Shown: positions 16,332-25,127, counted from the first letter of the stretch. The stretch: DNA of 39,000 nucleotides from Sulfuricurvum sp. (GCA_022729795.1 DZBD01000005.1:1-39000); one strand, 5' to 3'. Numbers and translations are program-made. Notes: generated from the sequence alone by a model not told the origin.

Positions 16332-16343
16332 TACAGTTATAAT
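16332..16343 (+). promoter_or_regulatory. Candidate late promoter (TACAGTTATAAT) before the protease gene
   Basis: An exact motif copy in the 50-base gap before the prohead protease, ending 26 bases before the ATG. The following leader is A/T-rich with AGTCATTAATTT and no Shine-Dalgarno sequence. Confidence 0.55.
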
Positions 16344-16369
16344 AAGTCATTAATTTACAAAAAAAATTC

Positions 16370-17824
16370 ATGAAAGTAAACGATAATATAAAATTTTGGC
16401 TTCCTGTAGAAATTCAAAAAGGTTTCAACGAACAGGGAACGGAAATAATGAAGTTAGGAGGAATTGCGTCTACTATAGACAAAGACTTCGACGGAGAATC
16501 GTTAGACCCAAGCGGATTTGATGTAACACCTCTTCTTCAAAGCGGGATTGTTAATTGGCATCATCAAGTTAAAGGTCAGCCAAAAACAATAATCGGAGAA
16601 CCAACAAAAGCTGAAATCAAACCTGAAGGACTTTACATTGAAACAGAATTATATCCTTCGAGTCAGATTGCTAAAGACGTTTGGGAACTTGCTCAAACTT
16701 TGCAAAAAGATAGCAAAACTCGTAGATTAGGATATTCTATCGAGGGAAAAGTTTTGAAAAGAAAATCTGACGACCCTAAAAGTCCTGATTTCAAGAAGAT
16801 ATTAAAAGCGAGTATAACAGGCGTTGCTATAACTCACCAACCTAAAAATCCAAAAACTTTTGCTAATATAATCAAAGGAGAAGTCGATAACGACGACATC
16901 GACGATGAGGTTGAAGAAACAGAAGAAATTGAAAAAGAAATGAATACCGAAAACGGAGCTGCTTTGAAAAAAGAGTCTGTTAATAAGGATATGAAAACTT
17001 CTTTAACAAAATCTCAAGTTTTGGAAATTTTATTCTTCGATAATCCGGATTTAAGTATAGAAAAAGGAGAGCAAATTTACAAATTAATAACAAAAATATC
17101 GGTCATGAAAAACAAAAAAAGTATTTCAACTGAAGATATTGAAAAAGCCTATGAACTTTTAGGTGTTGACAATATTGAAAAGGCGAAGGAATCCTCTGAC
17201 GAAACTCCGGAAGTTGTTGAAGAAGACAAAGATGGAGATGAAGGAAAGAAAGAATCTAAAAAAGAGCAAAAGGAAGCTGAAGAATCAAGCGACGATAATT
17301 CAGTTGAAAAAGCTGAAACTCCGGAAATAGGAAGCAACTTCTCTGAAAGATTCGACGGTATTGAAAAAGCTATTATGACATCTAATAAAAACACTAACGA
17401 GTTTATCAAAGCTGTTGGAGTTTTAGTTAAGGATACCAGAAACGCTATTCAGAAGTCGGAAGAAAGAGAAGAACAACTTCTTGATATCATTAAGGCTCAA
17501 GGTGAAAGTCTTGATATTCTTAAAGGTCAAATCGAAGAGATTGGTAATTTCACTCCTGCTCCAAAGTCTATTAAGAGTGCGCAAGTAATGGAAAGAAACT
17601 TTTCTAAAGGCGAAGAAAATGAACTGAAGGAAGATAGCAACGCTACTCTTAGTATTTCGAAAAACAAACGTGCTATTGTTGAAATTTTAGACCAAGCTTG
17701 TTTCGCTAAAGGTTACGATGCACAGTTCGGAAAGGCTTGTACTCAATTCGAATCTTCGAATGTAATCATGCCCGATGTAATCAATCGTTTGAAAAACGAG
17801 TTTAACATAAATATAGTAAAATAA
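16370..17824 (+). CDS. Prohead protease fused to scaffold-like C-terminal region
   Basis: 484 residues. Residues 1-170 are an HK97/XkdF/T4 gp21-type prohead serine protease: GGIASTIDKDFDGE (30-43), NWHH (62-65) with the catalytic His, GYSIEG (121-126) with Ser123 as probable nucleophile, and ASITGVAIT (147-155). The remaining 300 residues are acidic and helical, as expected of a scaffolding core that the protease would digest during maturation. This part holds four copies of (I/V)EKA, at 257-260, 269-272, 312-315 and 331-334, plus a related FIKAV. The gene directly precedes the capsid gene, the usual order. Self-processing at the repeated motif is possible but only inferred. The family assignment is firm. 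Confidence 0.85.
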   Translation: MKVNDNIKFWLPVEIQKGFNEQGTEIMKLGGIASTIDKDFDGESLDPSGFDVTPLLQSGIVNWHHQVKGQPKTIIGEPTKAEIKPEGLYIETELYPSSQIAKDVWELAQTLQKDSKTRRLGYSIEGKVLKRKSDDPKSPDFKKILKASITGVAITHQPKNPKTFANIIKGEVDNDDIDDEVEETEEIEKEMNTENGAALKKESVNKDMKTSLTKSQVLEILFFDNPDLSIEKGEQIYKLITKISVMKNKKSISTEDIEKAYELLGVDNIEKAKESSDETPEVVEEDKDGDEGKKESKKEQKEAEESSDDNSVEKAETPEIGSNFSERFDGIEKAIMTSNKNTNEFIKAVGVLVKDTRNAIQKSEEREEQLLDIIKAQGESLDILKGQIEEIGNFTPAPKSIKSAQVMERNFSKGEENELKEDSNATLSISKNKRAIVEILDQACFAKGYDAQFGKACTQFESSNVIMPDVINRLKNEFNINIVK

Positions 17825-17835
17825 ACAATTTTAAT
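17824..17835 (+). promoter_or_regulatory. Weak variant of the late-promoter motif before the capsid gene
   Basis: AACAATTTTAAT in the 21-base gap before the capsid ATG at 17846 resembles AACAATTATAAT with one mismatch in the TATAAT part. The spacing is shorter than at other copies, so its role is uncertain. The capsid gene may also be read from the promoter at 16332. Confidence 0.2.
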
Positions 17836-17845
17836 TTTTAAAAGT

Positions 17846-19339
17846 ATGAGCAAATTATCTATTAATCTGTCTGACTATGCTGGTGGTGCCGCTCAAGGTG
17901 CTGAGTATGGTGTGATGGGGATGGAAAATGTGGACCAACTTAACAAAGCTCTTTCGGCAGGTGACATCACTGGTCGTGAGACAACTGATATGTTGGACGC
18001 TTCTGGTGCCCCTTTGAAAGTTGAGTCTTTGGAGAAAACTCTGAAACACTTGACATTCCGTGAAACTGACATTAAACTGTGGAAAGACGTGCCTAAAAAA
18101 GCAGCTTTCAATACAGTTGAAGAGTACCAACAACAAGTATCTTACGGACAAGACCGTGGTGGCTTCAACAACGAGGGTGAACTTCCGGAAGAAGAAGACA
18201 GCGTATATGTACGTAGAGCTCAGTTGGTGAAATATCTTGGCGTTACCAAATCGGTTACTCACCAGATGACTCTCGTTAACAGTGCTATTGGCCCAGTAAT
18301 GGACAAAACTATTAAAGACGGTACTATGTGGATTCTTCGTAAGTTGAACAAATCTCTTTACTTCGGTAATGAAAATATTGTTCCTCAGGAATTCAACGGT
18401 TATATTGCACAGCAAATGCAGTCTGACGCTTGGGCGAGCTATGCCGCTTACATGGACTCTGAAAATATTGTTGACTTACGTGGTTATGCCTTGTCTGAAA
18501 CTGCTATCGAATCTGCCGCAAACAGTATCGTTGAAAACTTCGGTTTAGGTACTCAAATCTATGGCCCACCTGCAGTTCTTTCGAACTTCGTTAAGAATTT
18601 CTATGGTAATAAATTTATCCAACCCAACACAGCTGCAACTTCGAATGGAGTTATGGGTCAACGTGTTCAAGCGTTCGATTCTCAGTTCGGTCAGATTGGT
18701 TTGAACCACGACGTGTTCTTCAAAAAATTACCAAGTAAAACTCCAGCTTCTGCTGCAACTTCCGCTAAAGCTCCAACGAAACCAGCTTGGGATGCAACAA
18801 CTCCTATCGCTATCGTTACAGGTGTTGCCGGAACCAAATGGACCACTGCCGATGCAGGAAATTACTATTATGCAGTATCTGCTTTGAACCGTTTTGGTGA
18901 ATCAGACCTCGCTGTATATAGTGCTGCCGCTGCCGCTGCCGTTTCTGGTTGTGCCGTTGCTTTGAAATTTGCTGATGGTGGGGGTGCAAACGCTGCTACA
19001 GGTTATCGTATTTATCGTACCAAAGTAGGCGGTGCTGCAACAGGCGAGTTCTATCCTTTGTACGAAGTATCTACAGATGACTTGACCCGTGGTTACGATG
19101 GCGCTGGCGCTGGAATTATCCGTGACTTGAACCGTTTCTTGCCGGATTGCGACCAATGTATGTTGCTTCAGTTTGACGAAGAAGTAATTGAGTTCGCTCA
19201 ACTTGCTCCTCTTATGAAAATGGACTTAGCTGTTCTTTCTCCAGCGTTCCGCTTTATGGTGTTGCTTTACGGTACTCCATTCTTGTACGCTCCGAAAAAA
19301 CTTGTTCGCTTCATCAACGTAGGAACAACGTTAGCATAA
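17846..19339 (+). CDS. Major capsid protein with Ig/FN3-like insertion
   Basis: 497 residues, HK97-fold shell protein. Position after the protease, the mostly T/C-ending codons with raised GC, and the terminator just downstream all fit a very highly expressed gene. Residues 1-290 hold the N-arm and main folds (QVSYGQDRGGFNNEGELP near 92). Residues about 305-420 form an Ig/fibronectin-type III-like domain (GNYYYAVSALNRFGES, ATGYRIYRTKVGG), probably exposed on the capsid surface. The rest (LPDCDQCMLLQFDEEVIEF to the end) returns to the capsid core. Such surface Ig-like domains are known on other phage heads and are thought to bind carbohydrates or stabilise. Long antisense reading frames here come from the codon bias. 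Confidence 0.9.
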   Translation: MSKLSINLSDYAGGAAQGAEYGVMGMENVDQLNKALSAGDITGRETTDMLDASGAPLKVESLEKTLKHLTFRETDIKLWKDVPKKAAFNTVEEYQQQVSYGQDRGGFNNEGELPEEEDSVYVRRAQLVKYLGVTKSVTHQMTLVNSAIGPVMDKTIKDGTMWILRKLNKSLYFGNENIVPQEFNGYIAQQMQSDAWASYAAYMDSENIVDLRGYALSETAIESAANSIVENFGLGTQIYGPPAVLSNFVKNFYGNKFIQPNTAATSNGVMGQRVQAFDSQFGQIGLNHDVFFKKLPSKTPASAATSAKAPTKPAWDATTPIAIVTGVAGTKWTTADAGNYYYAVSALNRFGESDLAVYSAAAAAAVSGCAVALKFADGGGANAATGYRIYRTKVGGAATGEFYPLYEVSTDDLTRGYDGAGAGIIRDLNRFLPDCDQCMLLQFDEEVIEFAQLAPLMKMDLAVLSPAFRFMVLLYGTPFLYAPKKLVRFINVGTTLA

Positions 19340-19356
19340 ATAGTATATTCATCATT

Positions 19357-19390
19357 AAAAGGGGTGGGAGATTATGTCACCCACCTTTTT
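19357..19390 (+). terminator. Rho-independent terminator after the capsid gene
   Basis: GGTGGG (19363-19368) pairs with CCCACC (19380-19385), extended by G-U and A-T pairs, around an 11-base loop and followed by a T run. It lies between the capsid stop and the next start, so it would keep capsid mRNA more abundant than that of the connectors downstream. Confidence 0.88.
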
Positions 19391-19410
19391 TTATATAAAA
19401 TCGTAAAGTT

Positions 19411-19839
19411 ATGAAAATCAAGTTGAAAAACAACAAGTTAGGTATTGCTAACTTAATCGTACCTATCGATGGTATGATAAGTATTAATCCGGAAGGAGTT
19501 GCAGAAGTTTCTGAACAATGTGGTAAAATCCTTTTAGGTCAAATTGACAACTGGGAAGAAGTAGTCGATAAAAAGACTGCCGCTAAAACAACTTCTCCTG
19601 TCGCTGACGAAAATACGGAAGAAACCAAAGAAGATTCGAACGAAGAAGATTCGAACGAAGATAATGAAGAGCTTACAGATGAGCAAATCATCGAAGGTAT
19701 TAAATCATTGTCTTTAGAAGAAGCTATTAATTTAGCAAAAGAATCTGGTTATCCGGAAAAAGAATGGGAAAAGATGTCAACCAAAGCTAATTTAATGTCA
19801 GCTTATCTCATCAAAAAGTTCAAACAAAGTAAAAAGTAA
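19411..19839 (+). CDS. Small head-associated protein with HeH/LEM-like C-terminus
   Basis: 142 residues in three parts: a beta N-terminus (1-55, KIKLKNNKLGIANLIVPIDG), an acidic linker (about 60-95) with a perfect five-residue duplication EDSNE, and a helical C-terminus (98-142, LEEAINLAKESGYPEKEW, then LMSAYLIKKF) resembling HeH/LEM-type domains near phage head genes. Position after the capsid suggests a head-completion or decoration role. The exact function is unknown. Confidence 0.6.
   Translation: MKIKLKNNKLGIANLIVPIDGMISINPEGVAEVSEQCGKILLGQIDNWEEVVDKKTAAKTTSPVADENTEETKEDSNEEDSNEDNEELTDEQIIEGIKSLSLEEAINLAKESGYPEKEWEKMSTKANLMSAYLIKKFKQSKK
19630..19659 (+). repeat. 15-bp perfect tandem duplication
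   Basis: GAAGATTCGAACGAA occurs twice in tandem (19630-19644 and 19645-19659), giving EDSNE twice in an acidic linker. It is in frame and so changes only linker length. Confidence 0.9.
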
Positions 19840-19845
19840 TTTTGT

Positions 19846-20643
19846 ATGCCTACTATAAGATTGAAATTCAAGTATAACAAAAATTCTGATTCTATAATTA
19901 GTCCTTCAGATTTGTTAGATAAGTTTCTCTTCGGTATTCCTTTATGTTCAGAAGACGGAAAGCGTATATCTAACAGCACTATCAAATCTCACATTGACGC
20001 TGCTCAGAAGAAAATAGAAAATTTGTTTAACATAAAAATCAACAAGCGAGTAATTGAAGAAAGTAGAGATTTTGTTAGAGAGGAATTTCAATCTTGGGGG
20101 CATATAAAAACTATGTATCCGATTGTTTATATAAGCGATTTGAAGGGATACGTAAACGATGTTTGTCAAATCAATTATCCTAAGGAATGGTTATCTATAA
20201 AGAGGACGAATAACGATGAAGTTTTCAGGAACGTTTATTTAATACCAAATACAGGAAGTACGAGTGGAGCAACAATGACGCAAAACTCCATGATATATAA
20301 CGGACTTTCTCCTCACATGAATTGGTTCGGTAAAAAGTTCATTCCAAATTATTGGAGAACTAAATACATTACAGGTTGGGACGAGGTTCCGGAAGACTTG
20401 TTAAATATGATTGGAAAATTAGCTGCTATAAATGTATTGAATGTTTTAGGAGATATAATTTATGGCGTAGGTATAAGTTCTATCTCAATATCATTAGACG
20501 GAGTTTCTCAAACTACTCCGTTAACCAGAGGCGGAAATTCAAGTTTATTCGGTTCACGAATAAAACAATATACTGAGGAAATTAACAAAGATTTCCCCGA
20601 CTTAAGAAGCATTTACAGAGGAATTACTTTTGAAGTTTTGTAA
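19846..20643 (+). CDS. Head-tail connector (adaptor) protein
   Basis: 265 residues. An N-terminal helical part with STIKSHIDAAQKKIENLFNI (44-63) resembles gp6/gp15-type adaptors that bind the portal underside. A beta insertion follows (WLSIKRTNNDEVFRNVYLIP), then a C-terminal helical and Gly-rich segment (NMIGKLAAINVLNVLGD, PLTRGGNSSLFGSRIK). Conserved position between capsid and neck genes supports the connector call. The N-terminus is unambiguous because no in-frame alternative ATG lies nearby. Confidence 0.6.
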   Translation: MPTIRLKFKYNKNSDSIISPSDLLDKFLFGIPLCSEDGKRISNSTIKSHIDAAQKKIENLFNIKINKRVIEESRDFVREEFQSWGHIKTMYPIVYISDLKGYVNDVCQINYPKEWLSIKRTNNDEVFRNVYLIPNTGSTSGATMTQNSMIYNGLSPHMNWFGKKFIPNYWRTKYITGWDEVPEDLLNMIGKLAAINVLNVLGDIIYGVGISSISISLDGVSQTTPLTRGGNSSLFGSRIKQYTEEINKDFPDLRSIYRGITFEVL

Positions 20644-20645
20644 TT

Positions 20646-21470
20646 ATGAATAAGAGCATTGTAACAGGTAAAACGCCACTGGAAAAATCTGTAAGTAGCG
20701 GAAGCTCTCCGAAGATAGCTTGGCGCACCGACCGTTTCACTCAACTGATAAATAATCATGGGTATGAAGCGTATGTTGACAAAGCTATGCGCTGTCCCTG
20801 TGTAGACAAAACTTCCGGAGGAGCTCTTTCAAATTGCAAGAACTGTTTAGGAAGAGGGTACTTTTTTGTAGATAGAAAAAATACGAAAGTAATTTCTCAA
20901 TCTATGAATAACTCTAAGAAGTACGAACAGTGGAGCGAAACAAATAAAGGTATTGCAAAAATAACTGCTTACGGAATAGACCGATTGGGAATAATGGATA
21001 GGATTATCCTTTTGCCGTTAATAGCTTATTATTATGAAATCCTCAAACCTGTAGAATACGACGATGAGTTGTTAGCTTATCCTATTTACGAACCAATCGA
21101 AGTTGAGCAAATATTCCTATTCAAAAGCTCCGGAGAGAAGTTGATTCCTTTAACTTCAGAACAATATACGGTAGATGGTAACAAAATAGTATTTAGCAAA
21201 GATTTAGAGGATTTAGTTCCTAGCGATGATATAAACGACTTAGCTGCTAATTTAAGTGTTGCTATTCGCTATTCTTACCATCCTGTTTATCATGTAATTG
21301 AAATTAACAGAGAACTAATGATGGTAAACGACGTTAACAAATGTCAATTAAACAAAACAGGTTTAAAGAACATGCCTATAAATGTAATGGCTAAAAAAGC
21401 TCATTATATATTCGATGCTCAAAAGTTTGATTCTGAATTATTAGAAAATACCGTATATCCGACTCCATAA
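20646..21470 (+). CDS. Neck/connector protein with Cys4 zinc-binding motif
   Basis: 274 residues. Near residues 50-72 the sequence CPCVDKTSGGALSNC followed by KNCLGRGYF holds CxC and CxxC pairs that probably bind zinc, resembling a rubredoxin/DnaJ-type knuckle. The rest is beta-rich. It starts two bases after the adaptor and overlaps the next gene by one base, inside a tight neck-gene cluster. I infer a head-completion or tail-connector role from position. Confidence 0.55.
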   Translation: MNKSIVTGKTPLEKSVSSGSSPKIAWRTDRFTQLINNHGYEAYVDKAMRCPCVDKTSGGALSNCKNCLGRGYFFVDRKNTKVISQSMNNSKKYEQWSETNKGIAKITAYGIDRLGIMDRIILLPLIAYYYEILKPVEYDDELLAYPIYEPIEVEQIFLFKSSGEKLIPLTSEQYTVDGNKIVFSKDLEDLVPSDDINDLAANLSVAIRYSYHPVYHVIEINRELMMVNDVNKCQLNKTGLKNMPINVMAKKAHYIFDAQKFDSELLENTVYPTP

Positions 21471-22276
21471 TGGCTAATCCTATAACAATAGACCTATCTG
21501 GATTACAAGCTCAATTCGGAATATCAGCTAAACACGTTGATATACTTACAGAAGTTTGTTTAGATGAAGTATCTGCTGTTATACATATGAATTGGGAAAC
21601 GCTTGCTAAAAGAAGTTTACATTCAACGCTTCCGGAATACTTAACAAATCTCAAGAGATATAATTCCGGAAAATTCGCAAGACAAATAGTTTTAACAGGA
21701 ATGCTTCCTGTAATGTTAGAGAGCGGAGCTTCCGCTTTTGACATAAAAACGTTCTTCGAAAAATCTAAAAAAGTTAAATATACTGTTCCGAGATACAACG
21801 CTAAAGGTAAAATGATAAGTCCTGGCGGAGATTGGTATCTAACAGTACCGTTCAGAATAGGAACGCCAGGAACTGTAGGACAAGCAGGATTCACTAATCA
21901 GATGCCTCCGGAAATTTATCAACTAATGATCAAGCGAGCAGCATTAAGTTCTTTGTCGTCAAGAGAAGTTCCGTCTCCTCATAATATTCCTGGTTCAAGA
22001 GCAGCTATAACTATCCCAAGTTCCGGAGTTGTAATAAATGAATACGTTCATAAACATTCTATTTATGAAGGTTTATATAAAAAGACAGCGGCATACGGTA
22101 AAACAACTCAAAATACATACGGAACTTTCCGTAGAGCAGGAGCTAATTCAGACCCTAACAGTTGGTGGCATAAAGGATTACAAGCTCTTAAATTAGCAGA
22201 AAAGGCGGTAGCAATGACCGACGTAAATACTATTGTAGAAAATGAAGTTACAAATTATTTAGAAAAGATATTATGA
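21470..22276 (+). CDS. Neck/tail-completion protein (HK97 gp10-like)
   Basis: 268 residues. The N-terminal helix with VSAVIHMNWETLAKRS is followed by GKMISPGGDWYLTVPFRIGTPG and a C-terminal TYGTFRRAGANSDPNSWWHK with LKLAEKAV. The WWHKG-type ending and central basic segment are typical of gp10-like neck proteins that link tail to head. The gene overlaps both neighbours by one to four bases. Neck role moderately supported, exact homologue not established. Confidence 0.6.
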   Translation: MANPITIDLSGLQAQFGISAKHVDILTEVCLDEVSAVIHMNWETLAKRSLHSTLPEYLTNLKRYNSGKFARQIVLTGMLPVMLESGASAFDIKTFFEKSKKVKYTVPRYNAKGKMISPGGDWYLTVPFRIGTPGTVGQAGFTNQMPPEIYQLMIKRAALSSLSSREVPSPHNIPGSRAAITIPSSGVVINEYVHKHSIYEGLYKKTAAYGKTTQNTYGTFRRAGANSDPNSWWHKGLQALKLAEKAVAMTDVNTIVENEVTNYLEKIL

Positions 22277-22953
22277 GTGCAATAATCATACCTGAATTAA
22301 TAATTCACAGAACGTTAACAAAACTTTTAGAATTCATAACAAAAGATTGTGAAGACGCAACCGACGAAAAAGATACTTTGCTTTATAAGCTATTAGGTGA
22401 AGACGAAGATAAAAATATTCTGAAAATGAATAGAGTTATTTTTTATGACCAAGCTAAACATATATTCACAAAGAAGGATAAAATAAAAGTGAATTATGGT
22501 TACAATATGGAATCGTCGGATGATTTGGCTCTACACATAATACTTCCTTCAGAAAACGGAAGAGATGCGGCTATCGGAGGAGACGAGGGGTATGACCCAG
22601 ATAATTTTGAACCTACTATAGAAGTTCCGGAAAGACCGTATGAAATAAAATATACTCAGTTGTTCGACGCTAATTATCAGATAATGATAACTTCTTCAAA
22701 TCAAACGGAGATTATGATAGTTTATCATATATTGAAATCTTGCTTGTTAATTTCTATGAATTATTTAGAGTTAAACGGTTTGCGAACATCTAAAGTTTCA
22801 GGAGGAGATTTGTTAATTCAACAAGAATATGTTCCTAATCATATTTTCAGTAAGGTTATAAATCTATCATTTGCGTATGAACTTACTGTACCCGCGATGA
22901 TTAAAAATGAGGATTGGGAAAATCTGATATTCTCTGGAAGTGTAACAATATAA
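22273..22953 (+). CDS. Probable tail terminator/neck protein
   Basis: 226 residues of mixed alpha/beta. It lies between the neck genes and the sheath, where tail-terminator proteins (T4 gp15-like) are normally encoded. A YEIKYTQLFDANYQIMIT strand pair followed by the helix EIMIVYHILKSCLLISM fits that fold. An acidic loop (about 95-115) is probably exposed. The sequence alone does not prove the assignment. The T run after the stop has no stem, so I do not call a terminator. Confidence 0.5.
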   Translation: MSAIIIPELIIHRTLTKLLEFITKDCEDATDEKDTLLYKLLGEDEDKNILKMNRVIFYDQAKHIFTKKDKIKVNYGYNMESSDDLALHIILPSENGRDAAIGGDEGYDPDNFEPTIEVPERPYEIKYTQLFDANYQIMITSSNQTEIMIVYHILKSCLLISMNYLELNGLRTSKVSGGDLLIQQEYVPNHIFSKVINLSFAYELTVPAMIKNEDWENLIFSGSVTI

Positions 22954-22964
22954 TTTTTTTTAAC

Positions 22965-22976
22965 AACAATTATAAT
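22965..22976 (+). promoter_or_regulatory. Candidate late promoter variant (AACAATTATAAT) before the sheath gene
   Basis: This variant of TACAGTTATAAT lies in the 48-base gap before the sheath ATG, ending 25 bases upstream, the same spacing as the exact copies. The A-rich leader has no Shine-Dalgarno sequence. Confidence 0.4.
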
Positions 22977-23001
22977 AAAACAAATTAAAAAATAAATAAT
23001 T

Positions 23002-24606
23002 ATGTCAACAGTTGTAAAAATAGGAGGTAAAAGTTACATTGAGCCAGGAGCTTATGCTTTTACAAAGTACAATCCGACGTCTGTGAATAATGTTTCTAAC
23101 TTCGGAAATGTTCTTATTATAGATACAGTAGGATATGGTTTGAACTTGAACAACGCTATTGAATTAACAGGCGGTTCCGGAATTGACGGAGAATTGAACA
23201 AAGGTATTAAATCCGTTTATGAATTCACAGATATTCAAAGTTTCCGTAAATTCACAGGCGGTGGTAAATTAACAAACCTTGTTAGAAAAGTATTTGACCC
23301 AATGTCTGATACTAATTTAGAAGGTACTCCTGGTGCTCCGAAAGTTTATTATGTAAGAGCAGCTACAACAGTTGCCGCTAAATGTGTAATCCCAGCCGCA
23401 ACGGGAGTAGCTGCAGGAGCAATAACTTTAGTTTGTAAAAACGAAGGAATAAGCGGTAATACTTATTTATCTTCTGTTTTGAAGGCTGGATATTTAGCTC
23501 AGGTTGAGAATACTTCAAGCACTTCTAGGAGACTTAAGATTTCTAAAGGTACATTTGAAGGTCAAGATTCTAATGGAGAACCATACGGACAATATTCTTT
23601 AGTTGATTCAACTCCGGAAGTTGTATTTTATAGCGAAGAATACACAACTGTAGGACAATTATACGAAGCATTGTTGAAAGATAGTAACATATCTTCTCAT
23701 TTTGTAATTAGTGTTCCTCAATCTTTCGATAGAGCTTTATTAGTAGGAGTTTCAGGAACATATGATTTCGAAGACGGAGCTTCATCATATACAGGTCAAT
23801 TAGATAATGTATTTGAAGCAATTACAGAATTAGATTATAACTTCGTTTTGTCGTTAGAAGTAGCAGATTCTGTAAATAATTCGGCTATACTTACTCATTT
23901 GAGAACAAACGCAAAATTTCAAGCCGTTATGTTCTGCGCTCAAGAAGATTCTGAAGTAGCTTCTGCGGTAACAGATTCAGAATATTATAACAACGAACAA
24001 GTTGTTCAAACGATTGGTTCTCCGATTGTTCCTAAAAAAATAACTTCTGGAAATAAAACTTTAGACCCTGTTTATCTTACAGCTTCTGTTTTAGGATTAG
24101 TTGCTGGAGCAGCTCCTCAAACACCTTTGACTTTTAAAAGAGTTGGATACAGTAATTTCTTAAAGGATTACACTAAAAAAGAAAGAGAACAACTTTTGCA
24201 AGGCGGTGTGATGCACGTTCGTAACATAAGCGGATATTGGTGTGTAAATCAAGGCATTACTACTGTTCAAGATAATTTGAATACCGTTGCTTTAGATGGT
24301 CAAACTCGTGAGTTGTCTATCGTAAACATCAAAGCTCAAATCAACAAAGAACTCATATTAGAAGGAGAAAAAAGATTCGTAGGTAATACAATCGCTCAAT
24401 CTTCTCCGGAAAGTATTAAGAACTTCACTGAAACAAAACTCGCTTCGTTTATTGCAACTCCAGGAAATGATAATTTGATTATGTCTTGGAAGAATGTTAA
24501 AGTTACTGTAGCGAACGGTGATTCAACCGTTACTTACGACTTCGTTCCTAATGTTCCTTTGAACAAAGTATTCTTCATTGGTAATATGTTAGATTTCAAA
24601 TTTTAA
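23002..24606 (+). CDS. Contractile tail sheath protein
   Basis: 534 residues, typical sheath length. The N-terminus (VKIGGKSYIEPGAYAFTKY) and C-terminal domain (VRNISGYWCVNQGITTVQDN, NIKAQINKELILEGEKRFVG, then MSWKNVKVTVANGDSTVTYD) match contractile sheath proteins, whose C-terminal strand interlocks neighbouring subunits. It directly precedes the tail tube gene, as usual. It establishes the myovirus-type tail. A promoter-like motif and long leader suggest a strong separate transcript. Confidence 0.92.
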   Translation: MSTVVKIGGKSYIEPGAYAFTKYNPTSVNNVSNFGNVLIIDTVGYGLNLNNAIELTGGSGIDGELNKGIKSVYEFTDIQSFRKFTGGGKLTNLVRKVFDPMSDTNLEGTPGAPKVYYVRAATTVAAKCVIPAATGVAAGAITLVCKNEGISGNTYLSSVLKAGYLAQVENTSSTSRRLKISKGTFEGQDSNGEPYGQYSLVDSTPEVVFYSEEYTTVGQLYEALLKDSNISSHFVISVPQSFDRALLVGVSGTYDFEDGASSYTGQLDNVFEAITELDYNFVLSLEVADSVNNSAILTHLRTNAKFQAVMFCAQEDSEVASAVTDSEYYNNEQVVQTIGSPIVPKKITSGNKTLDPVYLTASVLGLVAGAAPQTPLTFKRVGYSNFLKDYTKKEREQLLQGGVMHVRNISGYWCVNQGITTVQDNLNTVALDGQTRELSIVNIKAQINKELILEGEKRFVGNTIAQSSPESIKNFTETKLASFIATPGNDNLIMSWKNVKVTVANGDSTVTYDFVPNVPLNKVFFIGNMLDFKF

Positions 24607-24626
24607 TTAAAAAAATTATTACAAAA

Positions 24627-25112
24627 ATGGAAAATAAAACAATGACAGCGCCATTAGCTATAATTCAGATAAATGGCGTAACAGTAGGAAAGATGAAGAA
24701 CATTCGTGTAAGCGAATCTTTACAGAGAGGACGTGTTGTAGGAATAGGTTCTTTAACTCCAAGCGAACTTCCGGCATTAGGTTGGACAGGTACTCTTTCG
24801 TGTAGCTCTTACAACATTGACTTCAAGAAATTATTGAACGTTTCTTCTCAAGGCATGTATCGTGAAGCAGGTTCAGTTGAAGCTTGGGCGAATTCTATTT
24901 TACTTCAGGAAGCTGGACTTGAAATCAGTATCTTGAGAAAAAAGAAACAAGCTGCCTTAGGTGTTGCGGGAACTTCTTCTAAATTCGAAACTTTTGCTAA
25001 AGTAGGAGCTGCTTTTGCAACAAGAGAAAACTTCGACATACAGGAAGGACAAATCTCCGGAAGAGACACTGAATTCGAATATCTTGAACCGATACTCTAC
25101 ACTATTGCGTAA
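24627..25112 (+). CDS. Tail tube protein
   Basis: 161 residues, T4 gp19/Mu gpM-like in size. GVTVGKMKNIRVSESLQRG near the N-terminus and the GYxxY-like alternating beta pattern fit the tube fold. It follows the sheath by 20 bases and is followed by an intrinsic terminator, so sheath and tube form one high-output unit. Function is to form the inner tube through which DNA passes after contraction. Confidence 0.85.
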   Translation: MENKTMTAPLAIIQINGVTVGKMKNIRVSESLQRGRVVGIGSLTPSELPALGWTGTLSCSSYNIDFKKLLNVSSQGMYREAGSVEAWANSILLQEAGLEISILRKKKQAALGVAGTSSKFETFAKVGAAFATRENFDIQEGQISGRDTEFEYLEPILYTIA

Positions 25113-25127
25113 TCAGCGGTAACAAAT

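Noticed and set aside
17855-18415. A 186-codon antisense open frame in the capsid gene
   Set aside because: It is fully inside a confidently assigned gene on the other strand, has low-complexity unlike composition, and arises from the capsid's codon bias.
20376-20576. A 66-codon frame inside the adaptor gene
   Set aside because: Out-of-frame shadow; the translation is rich in Arg, Tyr and Phe and has no supporting context.
22951-22960. T tract after the neck gene as a terminator
   Set aside because: No stem precedes it. The same is true of the T tract near 5527.
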